DNA of 64,000 nucleotides from Achatina immaculata (GCA_009760885.1 CM019716.1:13283702-13347701), one strand, 5' to 3'. Shown: positions 44,596-55,508, numbered from the stretch's first letter. Numbers and translations are program-made. The notes: generated by a model from the sequence alone, not told the origin.

Positions 44596-44879
44596 GTTTA
44601 GATTTCCTGATGCTTTTATTTTTAATCGCCTTTATATTGTTTAAAAATTTTTTACAGCCGTTGATCTGCGGTTACTTTTTGGAGTCGCCTTCTTATTTTT
44701 CAGTTGTTGTTCCTTTGATTTGCGTTTTTTTTTTTTTTTGTTTTTGTTTGTTTTTTGGTTTAAATTCGCCCTTGCGTCTTTCAATAGCTACGTCCCTTGA
44801 TTTGCTGTTATTTTTTGTCGTTAACAAAAAAAAAAAATCATTGAATATTATTTGATGTGTTTTGTTATTATTGTTTAGT
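44596..44879. other. Intron sequence, T-rich
   Basis: T-runs near 44727 and an A-run near 44826; no gene. Confidence 0.45.
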
Positions 44880-45155
44880 GGACTGCTTGCCTGAGAGGTT
44901 GGTTGCTCGGTCTACAAATCCGGTGGTACTGTGTTCAGTTGGGGGGGGGGGGGTTTCCTCCTGATACCACGACAGCAAAACGACCTCGGAGTCCACCCAG
45001 CCTCTAAAAATGGGTACCAGAGACATCTGGGAAAGTAAATGCTGCCAGGCGTGTTACTGACCACATCCCACGTTCATGTGCCGAAGGTCTTGGAAATATG
45101 GTCTAGCACTGTGTCCTCGGTATTTCTTAATGGCATGGAAACGGAGACTTTACTT
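44880..45155 (+). mobile_element. tRNA-derived SINE S1 (intronic)
   Basis: Head with 'tcggtctacaaatccggtgg', a G-run in place of the B-box distal part, core 'gtccacccagcctctaaaaa', 'gggtaccagagacatctggg', and 3' 'taatggcatggaaacggaga'. An (ATT)n run at 45160-45193 leads straight to exon e, 50 bp downstream. Confidence 0.9.
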
Positions 45156-45204
45156 ATCTTTTTATTATTATTAATATTATTATTATTATTATGACTATTT
45201 TCAG

Positions 45205-45311
45205 AGAAACAATGGAATCACTTTTGCACAACCACTCGTACGCTAGGTCACCTTTGAGAGCGTTCTCCGAGGCAGAGTTCGAGGAAGCCCTTAAGAACAG
45301 AGACAACAAAG
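45205..45311 (+). CDS. Tbx20: Tbx20-like exon e (end of T-box)
   Basis: Acceptor 'tgactattttcag', donor 'gtgagc' at 45312. The first base completes the Arg codon from exon d; 35 codons follow, then one base of a split codon (phase 1). It reads 'ETMESLLHNHSYARSPLRAF' then an acidic 'SEAEFEEALKNRDNK'. 'R-E-x-[MV]-E-S-L-L/I...H-S-Y-A-R-S-P-[LI]-R' directly after the T-box is characteristic of the Tbx20 class and is the strongest support, after exon b, for orthology. Confidence 0.95.
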
Positions 45312-46195
45312 GTGAGCTCTTCATACAACTCATCTAGACATGTAGGTAGAAGAAGTACTAGAATACGGAAGAAACCATAAGAGAAAAAAAAAAGGGGGGG
45401 GGGGGAACCCTCAGAGAAATCAACTGTGAAAACCTTGAGAAAAACAGCTTTTTTTAACTGGGTAGAAGTATGTTATAATTGCCCCGTCTCGCAGTACACA
45501 CTAGAGTATAGTATCTATAGCGACTATGGCAAAAACAGTGCATTAATAATCAGCTCAGCAAATGAACACATTAGTCTTTGATTAACAGTTTGCTAATTAG
45601 TATTACTAACGATAGCGGGTGTGGCTGAATAGATATCGACGCTTTTTTGTCTTGTGATGAAGGCATTGGATTCTATTTCTTTTACCGTCTCCGTCCGTTC
45701 AGTTTGACTGTAATAATGGGTACTCGACATAATTTTTTTGTGGAAAACCTGCCCTTGGAAATGGAGAACATTTATATGCACGGGGAGACATGTTGGATTA
45801 GACTGCATATGTGGCTGTCAGTTGGAAAATAAGGCATCACGCAGAGCTCTGTTTCCCACCCACCCCCGCCCCCCACTCCCAAACCAACCCATTCACCCAC
45901 CCAGGCCCCACCCCCCGCCAAAAAAAAAACCTAACAAAATACTGAACTTCTACGAGTCGTAGCGAGGGCAGAAATAAAGTTGTTCACAAAGAAGAAGAGA
46001 GAAATAATGCTTTTGCCAAGTTGACTGGAGGGAGACGGCAACAGAAACAGAACCCAGTGCCTTCATCACCACAAGAAACAGCGTAGCTATTTGTTCTCTT
46101 AAACTTTTCAGAGCCTCACGGAGGATTAAACGAGGCTGAATGATGGAAGGTGTTTACTGAGGTGGAAGGAGAGAAGATCAGGGAACAGCTGAAAA
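45312..46195. other. Intron sequence, no element recognised
   Basis: Contains G- and C-rich short runs near 45396 and 45860-45918. No gene. Confidence 0.4.
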
Positions 46196-46400
46196 ATTGT
46201 TTCACTCCTGGAACTGATGTGATCATTCGAAGTTATGTGATTACTGAAAGTGATGTAATCATTGAAAGTATGGTGATCATTGAAACTGAAGTGATTTGAT
46301 CATTGAAAGTGACATGATTACTGGAAGTGATGTTATCATTGAAAGTGACGTGATCGCTGGACATGACGTTCTCACTGAAATTGGAAGTGATGTGATGATC
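46196..46400. repeat. Imperfect ~18-bp repeat (gtgatcattgaaagtgat)
   Basis: About ten degenerate units with 'gatgtaatcattgaaagt' and variants (attactgga, atcgctgga). Frames stay open on both strands because the unit is close to a multiple of three. Confidence 0.8.
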
Positions 46401-46599
46401 AACAACAAAACAGTACACGGCGCCAGGTTCCTTTCATACAAAATCTTGGTCCACGCTATGAACAAAAACATCTCATTAACAGCCTCTTCTCAGTCATTTT
46501 CAGTTATTCCAACTGAACAAAGACTTTATATTTTAAATGTATCTCATGATCGATTTAATACAGAACATTATTAGAGAAGCTTAAAAATAGTGAATGATG

Positions 46600-46965
46600 T
46601 ATATCATATAGTGGACCTACCAGGAAGAAGAGAATACCCAACTGCCATTAACAACACAGGAATGCGTCCGGACATTGTAGTGTACTCCATAGAAAAAATA
46701 GGAACTAATAATGATTGAGATTACGGTTCAGAATGAAACAGGAATAGAGGAGCAATATCTATTCAAATGTGAGAAGTACAATGATCTGGTCAAGCAACTG
46801 AGGCAGGGGGCAGGAGTCAAGGCAAAAGTGATAGCTGTAGAAATGGGAGTGAGAGGATTCGTAGCAACATCAGCATACGATCTATGTAAGCAACTGGGCA
46901 TAAAGGGACAAGCAAGAGCAAGGGCATTGAAAAGCCTTTCAGAAACAGCAGAAAAGGCTTAATGC
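46600..46965 (+). mobile_element. Retroelement C-terminal domain, restriction-endonuclease-like (frameshifted)
   Basis: From about 46608 the plus strand reads 'DVYHIVDLPGRREYPTAINN' then 'TGMRPDIVVYSIEKIGT'. One frame over, 46711-46962 continues 'MIEITVQNETGIEEQYLFKC', 'EKYNDLVKQLRQ', 'VIAVEMGVRGFVATSAYDLC' and 'KQLGIKGQARARALKSL'. The order R-P-D-[IL]-V-x-Y ... x-E-[IL]-T-V ... EKYxDL ... VEVGxRGF fits a C-terminal PD-(D/E)xK-like domain of invertebrate retroelements, and this function is inferred. A +1 frameshift around 46690-46711 splits the PD and E parts. It lies in the last Tbx20 intron. Confidence 0.5.
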
Positions 46966-47580
46966 TGGCTGTGGAGTATGCGAAACAAGCATTGAGAACA
47001 CAAATAATTTCGCTTGTCGCGGCCAATACCAGTTCTCCGTGGCTAAATCGCTAAAGACGCACTTCAAAAGTGCAGTGCCAACTCAATTCCGGGACAACAA
47101 AAAAAAAAAAAATCAACAACTCACAAGACCTCTGGGAGTCATGACCCAGAGGGACCCACCCCCTTAGACTGTCAGGAGTTTAATAGAGCCGAAACACTTG
47201 TGTGGGGGGGGGGGGAGGGGAGGTACTTCCTCTGATGATCTGAAGGAGTTGTGTTGAGACAGTTCCACAGAGACACTTCAACTTTGGGATGAGAAATCTG
47301 ATGAGTGCTTCATTGATATCCATTCCCCGCCACCTGTAATCTGCTAGCTCTGTTTTGTTACCTCATTTTGATAGCCATTGTTGTAGAGACCCATAGGCTT
47401 GTCACGCCATGGACTCATTGGTTTTACATCAGGCTTTCCTCACCCTCATAGGAGATCTCCATGTCCCCCTCTGTTTGCACCATCCTCACATTACATTTTA
47501 CAAAAAAAAAAATAACGATTACAGTTAGTGTTGACTGCTACAGGTTTCTGGGCTACAGAAGTAGGTCAGAGTTTTGGTTT
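46966..47580. other. Retroelement 3' flank; possible tRNA-like segment
   Basis: At 47038-47100, 'gtggctaaatcgctaaagac' and 'caactcaattccggg' followed by an A-run look like a degenerate tRNA-related SINE or the 3' end of the preceding element. Support is weak. Confidence 0.3.
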
Positions 47581-48061
47581 TTTTTTTTTTAGCAATCAGA
47601 TCTATGTTCCCTGTCCCACAAGACTATGTTAAGATAAGTGTGTTCTTAACACAGCAGTTCCCAGGGGTGGATAAGTATCCGCTTTCTACGAGACTTAAAC
47701 ATCTCAGTTTCCATATTGGATAAGTATCTGTTGTCGTTTGGAATTATCGTACATAATCACATTATTATTAATATTTTCATCATTGTTATCATAATTACCA
47801 ACTCTGGTGCTGATATGAGCTGGTGGTCACGATCACACTTTTCTATATCTTGGGGTCTGGAGACGTATCGTGTTGTATTTGTTTTTACTTAACTTCCTGC
47901 ACTGCAGAAATATTAACAATAGCAGTCACATTATTTGAATTTGTTGAGTTTGTGAAACAAATATTTTCTTTTTTTCTTTTGTTTGTCAAAGATGTGTCAG
48001 TTTCTTATCCCAACATTTTATTATAGGCTATATGGACGTTTGATTTTTTTCTACTTCATAG
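47581..48061. other. Intron end, no element recognised
   Basis: T-rich sequence leading to the acceptor of the last recognised exon. Confidence 0.4.
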
Positions 48062-48372
48062 ATCACGCGGCAGCCCTCAGTCTGCTTTACACATGGCGAA
48101 TGCAGTCAGCGTCACTGTTACCCGGACAACAGCCAGTCTTAAGCCCCGCCCCTTACGCCATGTATGGTAATTTCCTCAGCCACGCCTACCGCGGGATGGA
48201 GACGGCAGCGGCGGATATTCGGAGCAGCGCCACCATGATGAATGACGTGTTGTTGCGCAGTTCTTTCTACAAACAGACGGTGACGTCATCACTTGCTGCG
48301 GCATACCAGCGAGGACTTTACAGATACCACCCTTACCTCCCTCCTGACAGAGTAAGATCGCCCGATACCTAG
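48062..48372 (+). CDS. Tbx20: Tbx20-like exon f (C-terminal tail, stop at 48370-48372)
   Basis: Acceptor 'ttctacttcatag'. AT completes the codon split with exon e (Asp). 102 codons then follow to TAG. The tail is low in conserved motifs: 'HAAALSLLYTWRMQSASLLP', 'SPAPYAMYGNFLSHAYRGME', and 'AAAYQRGLYRYHPYLPPDR' near the end. The 'YRYHPY' string is faintly like the 'RYHHYF' string near the vertebrate Tbx20 C-terminus. A usable donor 'gtaaga' at 48352, in phase 0, would instead splice away the last six codons, so the true stop may be in a further exon. Continuous coding from exon a gives about 307 residues without the N-terminal part. Confidence 0.85.
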
Positions 48373-48514
48373 ACAACACCTTAGTCCCCACTGGTCTGTG
48401 ATTGATTTTGCAAAGTAGATGAGGGCTTCGACATGAGTAGTACAATTTCTTGTTTTGTAATCTTTTGAGACTGGTGAAGACATTCAAAGTGTGCAGTTCC
48501 TTCAAGTGTATGAT

Positions 48515-48655
48515 TTAGAGAGAGAGAGAGAGAGAGAGAGTGACAGAGAGAGAGAGAGAGAGAGAGAGACCGGGAGAGAAATGGATTGACAGAGAGAGAG
48601 AGAGAGATAGACAGAGTGACAGAGAGAAAGAGACAGAGGGAGAGAGAAATTCCTT
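48515..48655. repeat. (GA)n microsatellite in probable 3' UTR or flank
   Basis: GA runs with 'gacagagagagag' interruptions. An AATAAA-type hexamer occurs near 48978 but nothing shows that it is used. Confidence 0.9.
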
Positions 48656-49754
48656 CCTTTCTCGTTGAGTTCATTTGAGCAAAATTTTTGTTGTTTAATT
48701 CAGTGTTGCCAGAGTGGTCTCAACGCAAGACACATCAGGCATTTGCCCAGAAGTCCCACGAGTGAAACTCTGTCAGTGTAATTTTTCTTAGTGTAAGTTA
48801 AATAATCACTAGTGTGGCTGGGGGACTCCAGTACACTTACTTTGCCTAGAGCCTACAATGCTGTTAAGACGGCCTTGTCCTAGAAAAAGCACTGGTTCTC
48901 TGAAGATGTGTTCTTGAGTGCCGAAGAATACCAATGTTCTTCTTAAATGACAGGTTCTACAAGATAGCAAAAAAAAAATAAATAAATGAAGGGCACATGA
49001 TAGTGTTGCTATAGCACAGTGGATAACAGATGGAAAGGAAAAAGAAACCCGGAAATGACATAAAATGTCTATAACCAGTTTACACTTATATCAAATTTCT
49101 AGCCAGTTTACAGTTGGTTTTGTTTTTTGTTTGTTTGTTTGTTTTTTTTGTTTCAACTTCTGGAACCAGTTTATATCTATGCAGACCTCTTCAATTAAGA
49201 GCAAGATTTTTTCACATTATCTGAAACTAGACGCGGATGAAAACTGACCCCTCATCTTCATCAGCAGATTGCCTTTCTTTGGTCGTATTTAAGAACATGA
49301 TGACCTACAGAGAGCAGTAACAGAGGAGATGGTTCCTAAGAAATGATATTAAGGGGAGGAGGGGGGGGGAACTACCGAGGAGACGATGGTCTAGGATATG
49401 ACTGGTACTCTGGACACCACAAGAACTGGTTAGGCAGTGTGATATTCTCTTGTTCATTATCACGGAAGCCATGTTCTGCATGCGTATCACATGGAGCCGA
49501 AACAGTCAAGTATGAAACCGCACCCGGAGAAATGGACGCTGTCATCAACTGGACAGAGAAGAACCTTAAGACACCGCACAGACCACAGTAGACTGAGATA
49601 TTACACGTACACCAAGCTGAAGATACAGACTACTGCGGCGTAAGGCTGACCGTCATATGTGGAGCAGAGAAGGCTCACGTGGCCTTAACAAATACTAATC
49701 CAAGCCAAGCTGTTTGGCGATGTCGACAGCCAAAGGCGGACTGCTGCGTCTTTC
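48656..49754. other. Intergenic, no gene supported
   Basis: A block near 49285-49345 ('gatgacctacagagagcagt' then 'atggttcctaagaaa') resembles 61345-61400 and may be part of an unclassified repeat. Open frames here have no recognisable domain. Confidence 0.4.
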
Positions 49755-50012
49755 ATAGATAGCTAGCTAACTTGTCACAGATAGCTAGCTAACTTGTCAC
49801 AGATAGCTAGCTAACTTGTCAAGCTAGCTAACTTGTCATAGATAGCTAGCTAACTTGTCATAGATAGCTAGCTAACTTGTCATAGATAGCTAGCTAACTT
49901 GTCATATATAGCTAGCTAATTTGTCTCAGACAGCTATCTAACTTGTCACAGACAGCTAGCTAACTTCAGACAGCTATCTAACTTGTCACAGACAGCTAGC
50001 TAACTTGTCATC
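49755..50012. repeat. 22-bp minisatellite (tagatagctagctaacttgt)
   Basis: About 11 units of tagatagctagctaacttgt plus ca, with deletions in two units. Each unit carries self-complementary 'tagctagcta', so the array can form many small hairpins. Confidence 0.95.
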
Positions 50013-50530
50013 TCAGAATGCTTGAAGAAGAAAGTTCTGCATGGAGAGTGGAGACGTGTATGAAAAGTTACGGGAAAATCACCAACAGAAAAAAAAAAAA
50101 AAAGAGAAGCATTTTTGAAATAATTTCCCACACATCAAAGTGGAGTCATGGATATCCTGCAGAAGGGAAAAGAATTTTTCTTATAGTACATTGTGTGTAG
50201 AGACGTTTGTTGTTATATGGGGCCAATAAGTCGCGGACAGCGAAGGAATGGGAAATAGAGGAAGGGACAAGTGTATACTTTTGAAACAACGTTCACATAT
50301 TCAACATGGGCTTAGTACTCCTTGAGTGGGACGCTCTTTTTAATGTCTTTTCATCAGTTTAATTTGTATTTTTTGGTTGTAATTTACTTTAACAGTTGTG
50401 CTGGAGTTGTTAATAATGTTTTTACTGAAGAAGTAGAAGGGGTTGGATGTGAAAAGTTGTTTTTTTTTTTTGGTGGGGGGGGGGGGGCAGTTCTGATCAG
50501 GAAGAAATAATGCTCATCAAGATATAGTTT
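50013..50530. other. No gene; G-run
   Basis: Contains a T-run/G-run junction at about 50459-50488. No element recognised. Confidence 0.4.
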
Positions 50531-50534
50531 TAAA

Positions 50535-50635
50535 AAAAAAAAAAAAGGTGAACTTCCATGCCATTCAGACGTACTGGGTGGAGATAGGGTGTTAGGCCCG
50601 CAGTTCCCACGATCCTCGGCACATGAAAGTGTTAT
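50535..50635 (-). mobile_element. SINE S1, 3' fragment
   Basis: Only the 3' part in reverse orientation: 'cttccatgccattcagacgt', 'gatcctcggcacatgaaagt'. The core and head are absent. Confidence 0.65.
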
Positions 50636-50811
50636 ATCAAGATATAAAGGGAGATGATATTCATCTTCAGATATTTGGAGGAAAATTATATTTATCTTTA
50701 AATATTGGGGCAATAATATTCAACTGGATTATATAACCGCAGACGGCAATTGTTGGTTACATAAAAAAAAAAAATGCTTTACTCACTGAACCACTGGAGC
50801 AGCAGTTCCCA

Positions 50812-51172
50812 GACTTTGTCGGACTGCCGCCATCTTGCTTTTCAGACCACATCACTGTCGGTCTGCTGCCATCTTGCCTTTCAGACCACATCACTGTCGG
50901 TCTTCCGCCATCTTGCTTTTCAGACCACATCCCTGTCGGACTGCCGCTCTCTTGCTTTTTCAGACCACATCCCTGTCGGACTGCCGCCATCTTGTCTCTC
51001 AGACCACATCCCTGTCGGACTGCCGCCATCTTGTCTCTCAGACCACATCCCTGTCGGACTGCCGCCATCTTTTCTCTCAGACCACATCCCTGTCGGACTG
51101 CCACCATCTTGCCTCTCAGACCACATCCCTGTCGGACTGCCGCCCTTTTGCCTTTCAGGCCACATCTCGGGT
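50812..51172. repeat. 39-bp minisatellite
   Basis: About nine units of 'cagaccacatccctgtcgga' plus 'ctgccgccatcttgtctct', the first ones with 'tcactgtcggtctgctgcc'. Period 39 (multiple of three) keeps three plus and two minus frames open (81-155 codons); artefacts. Confidence 0.95.
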
Positions 51173-51483
51173 ATCCTCAGAAATTTTCTTCAGCTCAGAT
51201 GGTTCTGATGGGATCGTGCCACTGCCAAGGGAAGCACTGTTATCCAACAACCCTTTTGTGTCCTTAATGAAACCCTTTGGCTGGGTTTTTTGGCTTCTGT
51301 AATTGTACACATACCAGCGTGTCAGAGCGTGAGAGACACAGGGCTTTGATTTCGTTTCTTTTGTTTTTCTTTGTTCGTTAAATCAATAAAATTATCGTAT
51401 GTTTCTTCTTATTAGGAGAATATTGTTTACTCCTGTCATCTTTCAATTTATCACACATAGCAGAGATTTTTGAACGTTTCTTT

Positions 51484-51516
<33 letters not shown>

Positions 51517-51785
51517 GGAAAGAAAACGTTTAATGATTGTTTAGATTTCAAAATTATTCATGAAATGTCAACAACAACAAAATCGTTAAAATACTTTTGT
51601 TACAGACTTCTATGCAGAAGAGAATTTTCCTTCACACGTTTTAACATGTTTTAACATGTGAAGTGTTAAAATTTGCCAACACGGCAATATTCAAACTGTT
51701 GTCACTTTCGTAACCATAATTATTAAGTAGATTTCTGTTTTACAGTTTCTCCATTGAAAATGGGAGACAACTTGCAATTAGATAA
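51173..51785. other. No gene; AAT microsatellite
   Basis: (AAT)n at about 51486-51515. A small palindrome-like segment around 'acgttttaacatgttttaac' near 51640. Confidence 0.4.
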
Positions 51786-51787
51786 AG

Positions 51788-52030
51788 TTGGAAGCCACGT
51801 TAGCGCAGTGGATTAGTCACTCGGTCGGTGACCAAGAGACCCAGTTTCCATTTCCACCCATTACACAGTGGCGGTTTAACCATGGCTCGCAAAAAAAAAA
51901 AAACTAACTCCCAGGGTTCGCCCAGTCTCAAGACAAAATGGGTTCCAGGTTTAACGTTCTGGGAAGGAAGAAGTTGACTCGGCTAGCTACGGAGTTCATG
52001 CTGACGGCGACACTAGAAAGCACTTTCTGG
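51788..52030 (+). mobile_element. tRNA-derived SINE, family S4
   Basis: A perfect A box 'tagcgcagtgg' at 51801-51811, then a degenerate B-box position near 51845, an A-run, and a body with 'gggttcgcccagtctcaaga' and 'gggttccaggtttaacgttc'. Only one copy seen in this window. Confidence 0.65.
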
Positions 52031-52795
52031 TCAACCGTTGACTAGACAGCAGAGCAATTATGGTTTGCCCGCGTGCAATGACGCTGATTCACATCTCATA
52101 CTTATTACAAACTTGGTTTTTGTAAATGTTTCCATTGACGATCACAGTTTGCTTGTACTTAAACAAAATTAAGGTTTTTTTACAGAAAGGATTTTCCTGA
52201 ACATAAAAGAAAACGTGCTGAAACACGTGTACAAATGCGCGCTGCGGAATGAACATGTAATCCTTCAGAATGCGTTTTGTGAGTTACAGAAAAGTTGGCA
52301 AACGAACCAATGGCTAATGATTTTCCTTTGTAATTTGTTTCTAGTCATAGTTTTGAATAGTTTCGTTGTTTTCCTGTATTCATGTTTTTACTGTTTTTTA
52401 ATTGAGTGGTGGCGTGTATACAAGAACGTAATTGTCATGTATAATAGATTCCTTTCCGTAAGACAAACTCAAAAATAAATAGCATTACAAATAAGAAATG
52501 TATACGTGTCAATTATTTTATTTAGTGTTTCCGGGTATGCTGATTAAATGACTATGTTCTGCATGCGGTCCTGGGGTCTGAATTTGCCTACTCCTGCTGT
52601 CAGCTTTTGTCCTGTTGTTGTATGTCTATCTTTCGTTATTTTTTTTTTCTTATAAACTGTATTTGCAAAATCCTGTGGAGTATAGCACTATTACTTGATA
52701 ATAATGAAGAAGGAAACTGCGCTGGTGTGTATTTCTTGATAATTTGAAAATAAATAGTGTGGTGTTTATAAAAAATTACAAGCAGAGTACAGATA
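52031..52795. other. No gene seen
   Basis: The plus frame 52215-52478 has a hydrophobic stretch (about residues 33-63) but no other support, and its codons are AT-biased like the surroundings. Confidence 0.35.
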
Positions 52796-52799
52796 GGGA

Positions 52800-53230
52800 A
52801 TAAAATATACTTCGCCAAAATCCTGTTTCAAAACACCAAAAGAACAATCTACAAAACTATAATAAGACCAGTCGTCATGTATGGATCAGAAACATGGAGT
52901 ACAACAAAGAAAGACGAACAACAATTGCAGATCATTGAGAAAAAGATCCTAAGAAGAATCTTTGGGCCCATAAAGGATACCAGCAGTGGAGAATGGAGAG
53001 CTAGAAAGAACATTGAATTGAACAGCTTATTTAAATCCCAACAAATTATCAATGTCTTGAAACTGAACAGAGTACGCTGATCGGACCGTGTAGAAAGAAT
53101 GGAAGAGAACAAACAAATGAAAATTATGTACGCACAAGAGTTGAGGGAAACAAGACCAAGGGGGTAGACCAAGACAGAGATGGAAAGACAACATAAGAGA
53201 GGATATAAAGGAAATTGGTGTTACCATCTG
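52800..53230 (+). mobile_element. LINE RT C-terminal region
   Basis: Plus frame 52877-53080 reads 'MYGSETWSTTKKDEQQLQII', 'EKKILRRIFGPIKDTSSGEW' and 'RARKNIELNSLFKSQQIINV', preceded in frame by 'TIIRPVV'-like codons. After a stop at 53080 it continues with 'RVERMEENKQMKIMYAQ'. This is the '[VI]MYGSETWT...ERKILRRI[FY]GP' RT thumb region of another non-LTR lineage. Confidence 0.8.
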
Positions 53231-53289
53231 GACACAGAAGACTAGGAATTTACCAGGAACAATTATTTTTTTCATTAAACAACGAGGCT

Positions 53290-53575
53290 TTTCGTACGGT
53301 AAAGTAAGAGAACACAGTTTTGTAGGATTAGATCCCGAAAAAATCGTAGACAAAGCACTTTACTGAGACGTGAGAGAAAAAAAATCACAAGAGAATTACC
53401 TGGGATTCGAACCACGGGCAGCCGTCTAGCCACGAGAGAACAGCTAGATAAACGGCTGCTCGTCCAACCGGATTCCGTGGTTCAAATCCCAAGTAATACT
53501 GTTGTGATTGTTTTCCTTTCTCTCACGCCTTACTAAAGAGCTTTGTCTACGTTTTTTTTTCCCGAGGAATTTACC
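53290..53575. repeat. Inverted pair of repeat G (SINE-like, head to head)
   Basis: The left arm (53345-53420, minus) and right arm (53475-53553, plus) are reverse complements over about 75 bp at roughly 85-90% identity by eye. Each contains a B box: 'ggttcgaatcc' (minus) and 'ggttcaaatcc' (plus), then 'tctctcacg' and 'gctttgtctacg'. The left arm continues into the block shared with 18970-19065. The loop is about 55 bp. Confidence 0.7.
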
Positions 53576-53635
53576 AGAGGCGAGACAAGAAAGTGCTAAT
53601 GGTTTAGGCATACGTAACGGTGAAGATGCTGTTTG

Positions 53636-54315
53636 TGCCAGTGCGTTTGTTGGCAAGATCAGAAGCTCACGTCCATGTCTGGTGGTCCTGTCTATGCTGA
53701 TGGTGTTTGTTGACAAGATCAGAAGCTCACGTCCATGTCTGGTGGTCCTGTCTATGCTGATGGTGTTTGTTGACAAGATCAGAAGCTCACGTCCATGTCT
53801 GGTGGTCCTGTCTATGCTGATGGTGTTTGTTGACAAGATCAGAAGCTCACGTCCATGTCTGGTGGTCCTGTCTATGCTGATGGTGTTTGTTGACAAGATC
53901 AGAAGCTCACGTCCATGTCTGGTGGTCCTGTCTATGCTGATGGTGTTTGTTGACAAGATCAGAAGCTCACGTCCATGTCTGGTGGTCCTGTCTATGCTGA
54001 TGGTGTTTGTTGACAAGATCAGAAGCTCACGTCCATGTCTGGTGGTCCTGTCTATGCTGATGGTGTTTGTTGACAAGATCAGAAGCTCACGTCCATGTCT
54101 GGTGGTCCTGTCTATGCTGATGGTGTTTGTTGACCAGATCAGAAGCTCACGTCCATGTCTGGTGGTCCTGTCTATGCTGATGGTGTTTGTTGACCAGATC
54201 AGAAGCTCACGTCCATGTCTGGTGGTCCTGTCTATGCTGATGGTGTTTGTTGACCAGATCAGATGCTCACGTCCATGTCTGGTGGTCCTGTCTATGCTGA
54301 TGGTATTTGTTGCTC
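53636..54315. repeat. 60-bp minisatellite, 11 units
   Basis: Units of 'tgatggtgtttgttgacaag' plus 'atcagaagctcacgtccatg' plus 'tctggtggtcctgtctatgc'. Units 1-8 are identical; the last three share 'gaccag' and the final one also 'agatgctc'. Sixty being a multiple of three, frames of 307 (plus) and 330 codons (minus) run through the array; both are treated as repeat artefacts. Confidence 0.95.
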
Positions 54316-54694
54316 CGGCCGTTCGTTTCCATCGTATAGCGGTTAGCTTGGTACCTCGTCCTACCGCTGACCCACCCGGGCTGATGAGGTTTGTGACCCC
54401 AGGATGGACCTTTGGGAACATTGTGCATTGAACCAAAAGTCAGTAAGTCAGTTTAACTCTCGGCGATCAAGGACCACAAACTGCTTCGTAGTTTAACTCT
54501 TTATTTAGACCTTGTTCTTCATCAGTGTTTCACTACAACTGTTCCTCTATATAAAGTCTCTGTCCGTCCATCCCTCTGTTCTCCTGTCGCTGCTTCTTTT
54601 TCCTTAATTTCTCTCGTTTCCGGTCTCTATGGGAAAATCCTTTCTTTTTTGTTCTTTCTTTCTTTCTTTCGTCACTGTCGCTGTTCCCTTTTTT
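54316..54694. other. No gene seen
   Basis: T/C-rich flanking sequence. Confidence 0.4.
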
Positions 54695-55114
54695 AGTATC
54701 TAACTAGTTGATGCTGTTTAAATAGTTGATGCTGCTTAACTAGTTGATGCTGACTAACTAATTGATGCTGTTTAACTAGTTGATGCTGACTAACTAAATG
54801 ATGCTGTTTAACTAGTTGATGCTGTTTAACTAGTTGGTGCTGTCTAACTAGTTGATGCTGTTTAACTAGTTGATGGTGTTTAACTAGTTGATGCTGTCTA
54901 ACTAGTTGATGTTGTTTAACTAGTTGATGCTGTTTAACTAACTGGTGCTGTCTAACTAGTTGATGTTGTCTAACTAGTTGGTGCTGTCTAACTAGTTGAT
55001 GCTGTCTGACTAGTTGATGCTGTCTAACTGGTTGTTGCTGTCTAACTAGTTGGTGCTGTCTAACTGGTTGTTGTTATCTAACTAGTTGGTGCTGTCTAAT
55101 TAGTTGATGCTGTC
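54695..55114. repeat. 18-bp minisatellite, left part
   Basis: About 23 units of 'ctagttgatgctgtttaa' with variants (ggtgctgtctaa, gttgttatctaa). It resumes at 55509-55585 after a LINE insertion. Confidence 0.95.
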
Positions 55115-55508
55115 TAACAGCCGAGAAACACATAAATGCCTTTGAATGTAAATGCTATAGAAGAGTTCTCCAAATATCATGGACACAAAAAAGAACAAAT
55201 ATATCTATACTACAAGAGCTTAATACTGAAGAAGGCTGACTAGTGAAGAGGATTAAAGAGAGAAAACTTAAATATTTTGGACACATTAAACGTCATGATA
55301 ATTTAGAGAAGATCATATTGAAAGGATACATAATGGGAAAAAGAAAAAGAGGAAGACCAAAACGAAGATGGCTGCAAGAAATCGTTGACGATCTGCAAAT
55401 GGACGCAGCAGCAGCAGGCCATCTTGCTGACAACCGAGAGGCCTACAGGAGTGCTGTTTGGGAGGCAAAGTTCAGCAAGGGACATGCAAATGAATGAATG
55501 AATGAATG
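55115..55508 (+). mobile_element. LINE family B end inserted in the 18-bp array
   Basis: Starts 'agccgagaaacacataaatg', has family B codons 'KRIKERKLKYFGHIKRHDNL', 'GKRKRGRPKRRWLQEIVDDL', 'YRSAVWEAKFSKGHANE' in an open frame 55243-55497, and ends in (AATG)n (55489-55510). The 18-bp array lies on both sides; 'tgtctaac' borders both ends and may be the target duplication, though that word is also part of the array. Confidence 0.85.

Noticed and set aside
49755..50012. CRISPR-like direct repeats
   Set aside because: Units are contiguous with no spacers and the genome is clearly eukaryotic. The same holds for the other arrays in the window.
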